Shown one piece after another: positions 24,102 through 35,039 of a stretch of 64,000 bases of DNA. The first letter of the stretch is position 1, and every line of letters starts with the position of its first letter. Location of the stretch: NCBI GenBank assembly GCA_949987705.1, contig OX465284.1, positions 114,745,163 to 114,809,162 on the forward strand, in the 5' to 3' direction. The DNA comes from Thereva unica (Eukaryota; Arthropoda; Insecta; Diptera; Therevidae). Under the pieces are notes generated by a model. The model worked only from the letters and a program-made list of their open reading frames with translations. It ran no database searches and was not told the origin of the DNA. The position numbers and the translations under genes were made by a program.

Positions 24102-25499
24102 AAAATAGTTTCTTGTATTTGTACCTGCTAAAAATGTGACGTTATAGCTTAATAAGAAACTTATGGACTATCACTTTGTTACGTGAATTAGTTGTTTCCA
24201 TAGTAGATATGCTCCAGAATGATCCTTAAAACATATTTTTAGGATATAGTTGGTGATCTAGTATGTTGGACAAGACTAGAATCAATAGAAGCAGTCATTG
24301 ATATTGTATCAATTAGACAGAAGCCCAAAATTTAACATACATACTTTATACAGAACAGTTGCATAAACCTATACCAATAGGTATTTATGCTACTAGCGCT
24401 GGTAAGATTTCCACTTCTACTACTCAATAACGTTGAAATTTCAATTTTTTTAAATAGACAAATAAGTAATTATAATCCGGAATTATTTAAAATTTTATAG
24501 AAGGAAACGGTCAGATAAACTTACCAAGGATAAACATGAAAACTTTACTAATTACACAAGCACAAAACAAGCATAATTTTACAAAACTCACCTCTCCGGG
24601 TCATACTCTACTGGATTTAGATCATGCAACATAAATTAAAAGTTAGGATAACAAATTAATTAACATTTTACTATTTTACACAATTTAAAAGTAAGTGATA
24701 TTATCGAAAAGCCTTAAACGTATAATACAATAATTATTAGAAACACAACAAGAAACCTGTTCACATCAGGAAGGTATTTTTTTTTATAAAGAGTAAGGTT
24801 TGAAAAGGTAAGAACATTTTATCAGGAAGATCATTAAGACAAGCCGTTGAATATGATTTGTTGTAACATTTTTTTTGTCAAATACTTATTTCATAAAATC
24901 ACATTTAGTTGTTTCATTTACGTTTAATGGATTATTACTGTATTATGAGACTCCGCGTTTTATTTTTATTTATTTATTTTTTTGTTAATAAATTTAAGTA
25001 GGTAGATTTTTATTATTATAAAAGTAAGAATTTATTTTTTAGATTATTTTTTGTTTTCTCTTTTTGTTTTAAATTATTTTTTTCAATGAGTTTTGACTTC
25101 AGTTTAAAAATTGTTCAAGTAAATATGAACTGTTTATGTCTATTTAAAGATCTTATAGAGAGTAGTTTTATTTTTATTTAGTTTTCTTTTCAAATTATTG
25201 AGTTTTTTTATTTTTCTGTAAGAAATTTAACTTGTGCGTCGCTTTGTTTTCCACTTATTATTTTTTTTTGTTGATGTATCGATAATGCCAGTCGTACATT
25301 TATAAATATGTAAAACTATAGTAATTACACTTATAATTCATTTTTTTTATAAAACAACATCTTTTTTCACAGTTAGTACATATATAAATATGTTTAAATA
25401 TGTATGCTTTTTTATATTTCATGTAATTTTTTTTGTTGATTACTGTATTTTTTCTACGTACGTTTCATGTCTTCTTTTTATAAGCCCCATAAGCAAAAT
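24102..25499 (-). other. RhoGAPp190: Proximal 3'UTR of RhoGAPp190 and flanking sequence
   Basis: This ORF-free sequence lies directly downstream (minus sense) of the RhoGAPp190 stop. From 25480 to 24880 it is strongly T-rich on plus, that is A-rich in the transcript. Several AATAAA hexamers on minus occur (TTTATT on plus, for example 25207-25212), so a short 3'UTR of ~300 nt is possible. Below ~24800 composition is less biased and the extent of the UTR is unknown. Confidence 0.45.
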
Positions 25500-27151
25500 T
25501 TAGACCATGACAAAAGCCTCTTTACCGCAGAAAAGATAAGGGAATTGATCAATCATTGTTTGAACAATATCCTCTAAATATGGCCGTAGTTGTTCAAAAT
25601 GTCCCATATCGGTGAATTCAATTGGAATTAATGTTGGCCACCAACAAATTGCCAAATTTTTGCTATCCATGCTGTTTAATTTGGAATTTTCAGAGACACT
25701 ATAAAATTATAGGTTTGTTTCAATTTGTTATTATGATTTAATTTGAATTTTTAAATTTTACTTACCGAACAAAGTGTTGGAAGATGAATTTCAATATTGA
25801 AAAATTAACCGGTGGCAATTTATTGAGAAGGGATCGCAATGCGATTAGACGACAACTTCTATCAGTTTTAACTTCCATGCTAAGTTTAGCTGATGTCATT
25901 CCTCTTGAGCCTAATTTGTTGGATAAAGATGAAATTAGTAAGGTTCATAGTAAAAATCGTATTATTTTAAGACAAGTTTCCGACAAATAAATGATGTGGT
26001 GATGACAAACGAGAGGCTGGCGTTTATGGTCGATCGACGGGCTGTCGGCAGCGTTATCGAATTCCAACCGACATCCGAGCGTTTGGCGGTTATAACCAAC
26101 TGTGTAACGTTCAAGACCAATATCGTATCCGTTTATGCGCCAACCGAGACCAGCCCGAACGCGAACAAGAACGAATTTTACGATCAGCTTCAAAAGGCGC
26201 TGGAAACGATACCTCGAACCGAATTAATCACACTCGCGGGGGACTTTAATGCACATTCAGGTGCAGATCAAACCGGCAGGGAAGGGGCGAAGATTATCAG
26301 TTATCGAGGCTCGAGACGTCGCCAAAAATCGTCGAAATTGGAAACGAATAGTGAATGGAGTTCGAGGACCAGCGGCACCGATAGCAGTGGGACATCCCGC
26401 TCGGACCACCAGCTAACGGATCAAAGAAGAAGAAGCTGCAATGTGTCAACCAGCGACCAACACCCTAGCCACTTAGATTCTTTATGTTGATAACCACAAA
26501 AAAAAAAACTACCCAAATGTCGATATTATGATTAAGTACTTACCAGCTATATCTTCCAATTCGCTCATTAATTCCTTATCAAACAGAGGCGGCAGTCTCT
26601 TGGAAAAGAAATCTTTCAATGCTGTTGCTACTGCGTTAACTGGAATGTCAAGTACTTCTATATCAACATTTGGTTCTATTTATAAGGAGAAGAAAAAAAA
26701 AGAATGTAAGAAACACAAACAATATTAGAATAACAAACAAATCACCTTCTTCAAATTTTTGAAACAATAAATCTACATGAGCTCTATTACCAGGAACTCG
26801 ATATATTCCCTCAGAATCTAAGCCTTCCTGCTCAATAAATTGAATACACTTATGAAGGAAAATTGGAATATTATTTTTATCAGATTGCATAAACTCTGGA
26901 AGTGATGATATAGCTGACTCTAGGCTCTCACTAGTACCAGATGATCCTTTACTGTTCTGCTTTGACTTTCTTTTTGTCTTCTTCTCTTGTTCCCGTTCTT
27001 TATCTTGTAGTTTTCGTAGTTTCGCTTGTTCTTCCTTAACTCTACGCTTTTCTAGCTTCTCTTCTTCCTTCCATATCTTCTGTCTTTCTTTCTTCATATC
27101 TAATAGTTTATCTCTATCATTTTCTCCGGGTATTTTGGACACAACACCAAA
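25500..27151 (-). CDS. RhoGAPp190: RhoGAPp190 catalytic RhoGAP-domain exons
   Basis: Four exons (27151-26746, 26675-26544, 25910-25766, 25698-25500). The first has FGV, ~85 very charged residues ([18 protein letters not shown]), then the domain core with [13 protein letters not shown] and the Arg-finger motif GIYRVPGN. The second has [16 protein letters not shown]; the third [18 protein letters not shown]; the fourth [10 protein letters not shown]. The catalytic Arg and these helix motifs are all present, so activity is expected. The end is a Phe-Val-Met-Val tail. Confidence 0.93.
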
Positions 27152-30100
27152 CTAAAATATTGTAAAGTAAGAAAAGCTTGTTAGATTTTAATTATTTGAT
27201 GGAAACTTACTATAGGGGAATTATTATCGCGAGGTGATGATACATCAATGCTGGACTCTTCTTCTTGAACGTCTGCGTGCATTGATTTGGCTAAATTGAA
27301 AAAATTAATCAATTTTTGTTTCTTGTTTTAAATGCGTTATGAAATATACCTTTTTCCATAGCCTTTAGTTTTTGATAATGAAGTGGTATTTCTGGAGGAC
27401 TAACAAATGTTCCAAATGGCGGGACTTTTGGTGGCTGTACTGGTATACCAGTTCGTTTCTTTCGAATCCTCTTATGAGTTTGTGGCTTTCTATTCATCTT
27501 ATAATATCCATCATAGCCTCTTGTCTTCCGTTCAGATGAACTAGTATCACTATCTGATTCTGAGTATTCTGAAAATCAAACGTTATTAATTTATGTTTTC
27601 TTATTAATTAAAAAAAAATGAACAAATTAAATAAAAATTATTTTATACAAATTCGCTGTTAGTTAAGATTTTATGCTGTTATATATAAATATCGTTAGCA
27701 ACTAATTTTAAAGAAAATTAAATTTCTTCATCTTAACTCTAAAACAAACATTTACTTTGTTCTTTATCCCGACGATGTCTAGATTTCGATTTGCTTGGAG
27801 TCAAATCGTGTGGCAATGTGTACATTTGATCATTGTTACCTTCATCCCCATAAACGTCTTTGACTTGAGCATATTCGGCCAGATCATCTGAATCATCTTC
27901 GGGTGCAGCGAGGGGAGCATGATCAAATATTGACGCTTTATTACTAATACCTATAACTTTTTTGTTATCACCTTCAACCAAATTGGTGTCACTGTTCACA
28001 TTCATCCTGGCAACAGCTTCACTAACTATTTGAAAGTTTTTTAGATTTAATTTTCCAGGTTGCTAAAATGTTTTAGTTGATATAAGTAAAACATGATCAC
28101 TTTGAATTTAATAATAGGTTAGTACCTTCAAAGTTTGACTAGGACCCTTTGGGCGAATTTTATTTGAAAAGCTTGATTCATTCTGTCTTCTACCAGTTGT
28201 AAATGCGTGATGATTTGAGCTAAAATTATTCCAAATAATATTCCTTCTAACACCTGCCCTATTGTCGTGTTTTTCAGCATCTCGACTAATAAACAAGGCG
28301 TCATCCAACCAGCCTTTATTTTTTTGTAAAAAGAACAAAATTAAGTAGATGAGAGAATATAAGTAGTTTAGTAGTGGAATTTTAATAATAACAGATAATA
28401 TAGACAGCAATTAACCTGAATCATGAGTTGTTAGTGAATCCTTGGAGCCGCTTACATCCGCTAAATGATCAGCATGAAATATGAATGGTTAGTACAAGAA
28501 CAAGAGATTTAGGAATGCGAAAAGACTTAAAAACTAAAATGAACAATGATTATTACATGTTATTTCATCTAAACTGGATTGTGAGGCCGAAACCAAATTC
28601 CCCTTAAACTGTCTCATGATAGACGATGGAGCCATATGATGATCTGGTGGTGCTGGCTCTGGTGGTGTTGTCGGTGGTGGATATATCTGGAACCCTATTG
28701 GACAACGGGTGATGATGACATAACATAGCAAAAAGTTAGTTAATTAATTTTTTTTAAAAGCCCTTAAAACACAATTATACGATTAGATTACACGAAAATA
28801 TAGCAAAAATGATAAAAATGAGTGGTATTTTATACATATATAAATATATATATAGAAGATGCCAGTTTAGTTAGTTAAAGCGTTTTACATGACACATATA
28901 GATTTTTTGTTGTGCTGCAATCGGGTTGTATTGTTACCTTGATGAATCAGTCTTGCCTTCTCGTCCTTGTCATCATCATAGGTGTCGTCCATCGAAATGT
29001 CTTTTTCGCCTAACATATATAAATGACGATATTTGTCGTTGTTTTCGTTCAAATTTAGTTTAATACTATCATCCGGACCATTTAATGAATTGAGTGATCT
29101 CGTTGGTAGATGCTCATAATTCTCGCTTCCAGATCCATCCGTTCCAGCTGTATTTTTCAGCATATAACTTTCATGTCTTGGTGGTGGTTGTGGTAGGTGA
29201 TGCATAGAGTGCTCCAATGTTCCTTCTCCAGAATCCAAAGTAACTGGCTCTTCCATGTGTAGTTGCTCAATCTCTGGCTTACGATCCCAAACTTTCTTTA
29301 AAAATGGTGTGTAAAATGCAACTATAGAGTTAAAAATTATTGATTAGTTGTTTAAATACAAAATTACTAATCGATATAAATTACATTTCAATTGTGTTCC
29401 AGCTGTAGATGTCATAAAATGTGCTCGAAAACGATCAGCAATTGAATTACCTTCAGTAATCAATAGCTGGCATAAATCATTATTAAAAAAAGCATTGGCA
29501 CCGCCACTATCTGTTATGGCAATTATTTGCATTGGCATATTTGGAATGTTCATAGTAAATGCACTATAAAAAAAAATAATTAATTTTAAATTACAAATAC
29601 AAATTTTAATTAGTTTTAATTTACTTCAAATTAGCTAACGATGATCGTCGTTTTGTTGAATAAAAAAGAATAAATCCATGAATTAAATCATCACGATATT
29701 GATTAGCATTGTGATAAGACGATATTATAAATTCAACACGTCTCTTTGATTCACCCAAAAATGTATCTACGAGAATGCTACGTTCTGGTGTTATACATGA
29801 ACTTGGCTCTGATAGTAGTGGACTCAATATGCTTTCTGCAGAGAATGGATCCCCACAGAACATGCACACTATAATACGAACATCTGGCTGATCTGGCTGA
29901 TACGAATCGTCACATTTTATCTCTGACATACGAATGCATACAATTAAATGATTTAAAATATCATAAACGTGATTCTGATGCTGGGATTGACGATGGCGAT
30001 AGTAATTCAATGTATCTATAAATTCACAATGTAACCTATGAAGATAATTGATTAATTATTTTATGTAACGTTAATGAAATGGCAAAATTACATATCGGAT

Positions 30101-33100
30101 AAGCGCTGACCCTCGGATCTTAGATAATCAATTTCATTTTCTTTTAAATCGTGCGGCTGATATACTAATACAATAGGCAAATTTTCAAACTTGTCTTCTA
30201 GCTCTAAATTACAAAGCAGGCTTCGCTCTAAATTATCTTTTAAACTCTCAAATGATTGTTGATTTGAATAAACGCAGATTAAACCTTTTAATAGAACATT
30301 ATTATTATTAAAATTTACAATACAAAGTATATTTAAGCAACAACTAACCGCTTGATTGGAAATCAATTGACTTGAAAGACTCCATATCACCATTAACAAT
30401 ACGATAGTTAAGATAATATGTTTGGCTATCATAAATATATTCTCCATCACTGCCACAGCTAATACGAATATCATTTAAAAGATCACTAGCTAAATGTTCC
30501 GATCCCAATATCAATAAATTTAGTACACTTTCAGTATTTTGAGATTTCCATTGATTTGATGTCATACTATTTTTTAAATAACACATTATTTAACATTATA
30601 TAAAATATAATATTAAACACAAACCTTTGTGTTTTCTTTCCGGACATAATTCTCTCAATAAGAGCATCCATGCAATTTGGAAATGCTGGACAATGTTCCC
30701 TAATTGGACAATGTACAAATCCAAGATGTTGAAATAGCATTAATTTACGATCCTGATCGAGTCTATCTAGCATTTTATATCTTTAAGGATAAAATTTTAA
30801 TCAATTACAATAACCATAACAATAACAAACAAATTATTTTGTCTACCGTATGTCATCTTGAAGAACTTCAGTAATTTCCTTAATATCATCTTGCGTTATA
30901 GTTCCGGACGGTTCTATATTTTTAAAATGTTGAAATAAATCAGCATGCTCCAGTAGTAGCTCGAGGAAGTTATGCTTTGCCTTATCTATTATTTCTCTTT
31001 GATGATTATCGTATATTTGTTGGCAATCATGTTCAGAGAGTGCTTCAAAACATTCCCGTCCCATAAATAAGACCCTTACTTCGGAAAGTTGCTTGCCTGG
31101 TGTTACATAACCAGTTTCTTCTAAAAGTTTTTTGAATTGTTTCTTCCATCTGTAATAAAATTGTTTATGTGGTTTTATTAGATCTGATTTTGAAGCGTCG
31201 AAGATGTTAGCTTATTACCTTTTTGGCATCCTAAGATTTGTAGGAGTGATTGGAAAATTAGATGTTATATATTAGTAAATATACTTATGTATAAAGTGAG
31301 TTAATATTACAAGGAATAATATGAACATAGAAGCCTAGACAAATAAGAGTCATGCAACTTTTAGTTAGTAGGTAAAGATTATAACATAGTTGACCTAAAA
31401 ACAATCCCATACACATATAAGGATGGTGGATGACAGTTGCTTGTTGTTTGATGTAATTTGAAAAAAGACTATACTAATAGGATGATTTTATATGACGGTA
31501 TCTATTGTTTCGCATAAGAGGGTTGACCACCACCAATTCTAACTTCCAAAAACAATGTCCATTGCATTGTTTACAAAGATCTCTTTGTTTATTGAGTTGG
31601 ACATTAGTTCGTGATCATCAGGATCTGGCAAGTGCATGGCTGCATTATCGAAGGTCGGTTTACACGCAACGTTTTGTTTGTGCAAGCTGGCTGGGGCAAA
31701 TAGAGATCACCCAAGGGCATGCTGGGGGATGCAGCCGAGGCTTGAACATCGTTTAGACGCGCATACCAAAACAGCAATCTCAAGCCAATTTTCTATGAGC
31801 ACAAACTTTTTGACTTGCGCAAGCTAAAAAATTGCGTTCACATGCAACGATTCACTTGTGAAAATTGACTTGCGCAAGCCAGTTGGCACAAGCAAATAGT
31901 TGCCTGTAAACCGACCTTTACGGTACCGTGTCAGCGAAACTGAAAAGTGAGTTAGAGGGGTTTGAAAGTAAGTCATTTATAAAGATAAGAAATAGAGCAG
32001 GTGATAAAATTGACCCCTGGGGAACCCCGAAAAGATCAAGTGGGGTTAGTATTTGACGCCATTCAATACTATTTACTTTTATTGAACGGTCGGAAAGGAA
32101 ACTCTCAATCCAGCCACCAATAGCTTTGATTTTAGCTAACATGGCTGAGTTCAATACTATAAGCCCTGGAGATATCTAGAGCAACCAAACCAAACTAACT
32201 AAATCTATGCAAACTTCGGTTCAGGTATTTTGTAAGGCAAACTAAAAGATCGCCAGAGGATCTTTTTTGTCGAAAGCCGTATTGTTTGTCGTCTATAAGT
32301 AGATTGCATATTACATATTCCATAAGTTTTTTGTTGGTTATCGCCTCCATGGTTTTACCGAGAATAAAAATGAGTGCTATTGGACGGTTAAAGATATCGC
32401 TGGGGTCACCTGTTTTCGGCACAGGCTGAACAAGTGAAAGTTTCCAAGAGTCTTGATAAATTTCAGAGAAATATGAAAGGGCGTAGAGTTTGCGCAGAGG
32501 TTTAGTCAAACGTGAGGCACATTTCTACCATTGTTGTCAAACGAGGTTTTGACTTTCCAGATAGTGGATTTGCAGGAATTTCTTAGTTTCATATACGAAG
32601 AAGCGCTTCGCTCGGGGAACTCTTGTAAACTCTGAAGGCGGCTTCTTTAATTTTGATTGCGTTCGTGCACTCCTCATAAAACCATCCGACCTATTTACAG
32701 ATTCGGTAGAATGGGATTATACAAGCGGGGGAGGGATGCTGGAGTGAATTGTTTGCTTATTTTGAAAACTAGAGGTTAGCCACTGATCTCTTGCTTACTG
32801 TTGGCGAGAGCGTAATGTCTGACAAAAAGATCTAGTGGAAATAGAATTCCTATGGCAGGAAAAAACGATTTTCATATACCCCAAGTAAAAGTAAAAAATG
32901 GGCTTACAACGGTCGCTTGACTTTTTAAGAGGAATATGATGGCTGTAGAGTTTTTAACTATTTTTAATTGGAGCACATATGGCCTAACGCGGCCAGCTTT
33001 GGCTAAACGTTTTAATTGGCCAAGTACTGAGCTGTAGAAACGGGCATACGACGGGCAATTTGAGCCAAAAAGAGAATGTGCACCAAATCTATTGTTGATT

Positions 33101-35033
33101 GTGTTTTATGTGAACTTGATCATTTTCGTAATGTGCAATGGTCCTTTCGATTTATCCTATAAAAATCTTGCAGTTTTGATCTCGAGGAGGAAGAAGATCA
33201 AGCGCGGACAATAGAAATGTGTTTTAATTGTTTCATACTTGAACTTTTGGTATATTTGAGAGAAACCTGACTCATGGCTTACTCATTTTTAATGCAGGAA
33301 AAAGCAAAATGTTACACTATAAAACCAGCTCCTAGTTTCCTTAATAGTAATATTGATGCTTACTTGCATAGGAAATTCTTCGGATTTTATTCCAGCTCAG
33401 TACATTTGGCTTGTGTTAATACGACTAGTATACAAAAAAAACTTTGCCTTATTTGACAATATCAAATTGGTGTGACATAGTTCATAAGAAATTCATATGT
33501 GAAGCTTTCAACGTGATTCTTGAAGTTAAAAATATGTTTCTTCTAATTATTGCATTTTCCCTCTTATTTATATTATTAGCTATCAACCAAATTCTTCCTT
33601 ACTAACATGCAAAAGAAGCCATGCTTAATTATATTAATATAGCATATAAAAAAGGATACTTACTCTAATCTCTTCTGTTCCTGCTGTAAAGCATTAACAT
33701 GATTCTTAAAAACAGTTTCAGCTTCCGGAGTATCCAATATATCAAAAGGTATACGAGATTCTTCTTCTATATCACTAACATCACTTAAATCAGTCCATGG
33801 AGCTCGCTGACAGTCGAAAAAATATTGATCAAAATCAACATGACCCTTCAAGTAATTCTTAACCGAATTCCAATCATCATCAAACTCGATATTCAATGTA
33901 TTAATATCTGGTACAATATCCTGCAGAGCACATGCAAATCCATCCATATATTGGGTAAGACGTTTATTTAAATGATCATCACGTAATTTCTTCATATGCC
34001 TACGAAATATACGTTGTCCAGCCTCCTGACCAAATAAGTCGAGAAAATCAATCCATTCCTTGTGTTGGGCCAGCATTTTCGATCCATGGGACCAAAGAGT
34101 GTGATAATCGGTAATTTGTGTGCGTATCAACCGGGTGACTGCCTCGGTCCGGCTATCCAGAAGTTCCTTTCTTGTACGTGCTGCTTCCGTGTAAGTGGTA
34201 ATTTTTGCACGATTCTTTGTTTTATCAATAATTTGTGCAAGCAGCAAAAATGCTAGGTCAATATTGATAGATTCATGCGATGATGTTTCTACTAGCTGTA
34301 TAGCACCTTTATATTCTTTACGCTGGCATATTTTCTCAGCTTCACGTACATACGAATCATTGGCATCATCATTTTTAGTTGTTACCAATAGTACTGGCTT
34401 TTTAGTTTTTAACAAGTTCAATAATATGTTATGCACGAATTCAACTTGTTTCTCAATTGACCTATTTGGTACTGGACTAACATCAAATACACAAATGAAT
34501 CCATCGATGCTGAGGCGACCCTCGGGCAGTACTTTTTGTTCGTATTCCTTTTCAATTCCCAATTGATTCTTGCATATATACATCAATTTTTCAGCTGATG
34601 CAACTTTAGTAGCTGAGCACCGTTTTATGTATGGCTCCATTTTGCCAACTTTGAATGGCTGAAATGTGGCATCATCGATAAATTCAGTTTGCTCAACAAT
34701 TTGGAAGTTATATTCAACACCATCCTCGGATGTCTTCTTGACCTCTCCCCAATAAAGGAAATGATCGTTATTAACCACACGTCCGCTAAAATCCGTCTAA
34801 GAATGTTTTTTTTGTGTTAATTACTAGAAATATTTTTTACAGCAGAAAAAAATATGGGGGTGGTACTCACCTGACTGAGAACGGATATGTGATCGATAAA
34901 GTAATCATCAGTTAATGGACGAATAAATCGATTGCAGAGGCATGATTTACCAACTCCCATCTGACCCTTCTCCTTTTCGGTCCCAGAAAGGCCGACAACA
35001 GATACATTTATCTGTTTCATTTTGGTTATCGGT
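25500..35033 (-). CDS. RhoGAPp190: p190 RhoGAP, complete coding region
   Basis: It inactivates Rho GTPases downstream of integrin and Src-family signalling, at the cortex and in axons. Minus-strand exons: 35033-34871 (ATG 35020), 34796-33664, 31230-31219, 31149-30847, 30780-30625, 30566-30349, 30284-30092, 30035-29625, 29563-29385, 29321-28938, 28694-28557, 28460-28416, 28313-28126, 28062-27756, 27568-27350, 27290-27211, 27151-26746, 26675-26544, 25910-25766, 25698-25500. Splice phases agree throughout; 4998 nt, 1665 codons plus TAA. Order: N-terminal GTPase domain (P-loop GQMGVGKS, residues 19-26), FF domains (~250-560), two pseudo-GTPase-like regions (~590-900), acidic/disordered middle, C-terminal RhoGAP domain with the arginine finger in GIYRVPGN (~residue 1490). 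Mammalian p190A is about 1500 residues. The first (5'UTR) exon lies upstream of 35033 and was not located. Confidence 0.95.
25990..26440 (+). mobile_element. LINE endonuclease fused to a 3' tail, in a RhoGAPp190 intron
   Basis: Plus strand, antisense to the host gene. The open frame 25996-26290 encodes an AP endonuclease segment ([10 protein letters not shown], then [14 protein letters not shown]). It runs into an ORF-end-like stretch and finishes with TCAAAGAAGAAGAAG at 26421-26435, the LINE tail seen elsewhere. The reverse transcriptase is absent, so it is an internally deleted copy. Confidence 0.75.
31219..31230 (-). CDS. RhoGAPp190: 12-nt microexon of RhoGAPp190
   Basis: GATGCCAAAAAG on the minus strand lies between an acceptor (AATCTTAG) and a donor (GTAATAAG). 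It completes the split Glu codon of the preceding exon and adds Met-Pro-Lys plus the first two bases of an Arg codon, finished by exon 31149-30847. Skipping it would leave Glu-Trp at the junction, still in frame, so it could be a regulated four-residue insert between FF modules. Confidence 0.65.
31651..31918. mobile_element. MITE with ~20-bp terminal inverted repeats
   Basis: The left end AAGGTCGGTTTACACGCAAC (31651-31670) and right end GTTGCCTGTAAACCGACCTT (31899-31918) are reverse complements with one mismatch. Inner similarity continues (CTTGTGC/GCACAAG). It is 268 bp and non-coding. It abuts the Jockey fragment at 31918 in RhoGAPp190 intron 31231-33663. Confidence 0.8.
31918..32520 (-). 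mobile_element. Jockey-type LINE reverse transcriptase fragment
   Basis: Minus strand from 32520 down: [61 protein letters not shown], then (next frame) FGLVALDIS and, from 32154, [37 protein letters not shown]. It ends at FAD, inside the FADD active site, where the MITE begins. Only a few frame breaks are present, so it is a fairly young copy. It has the same strand as the host gene. Confidence 0.85.
32880..33060. repeat. Diverged single arm related to the palindrome at 60741-60978
   Basis: It shares TAAAAGTAAAAAATGGGCTT/ACAACGG, GGAGCACATA..GGC, TTTAATTGGCCAAGTACTGA and GCTGTA with one arm of the long palindrome. No second arm follows. Bases between are diverged. Confidence 0.5.
33664..35033 (-). 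CDS. RhoGAPp190: RhoGAPp190 exons for the GTPase domain and first FF domains
   Basis: Exon 35033-34871 carries 13 nt of 5'UTR, the start ATG and the P-loop. A short intron (34870-34797) follows. Exon 34796-33664 carries the rest of the GTPase domain (the [13 protein letters not shown] region specific to p190 and the FICVFDVSP strand) and the start of the FF array ([18 protein letters not shown], and a [15 protein letters not shown] block). It ends in phase 2. Confidence 0.93.
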
Positions 35034-35039
35034 CTGGAA

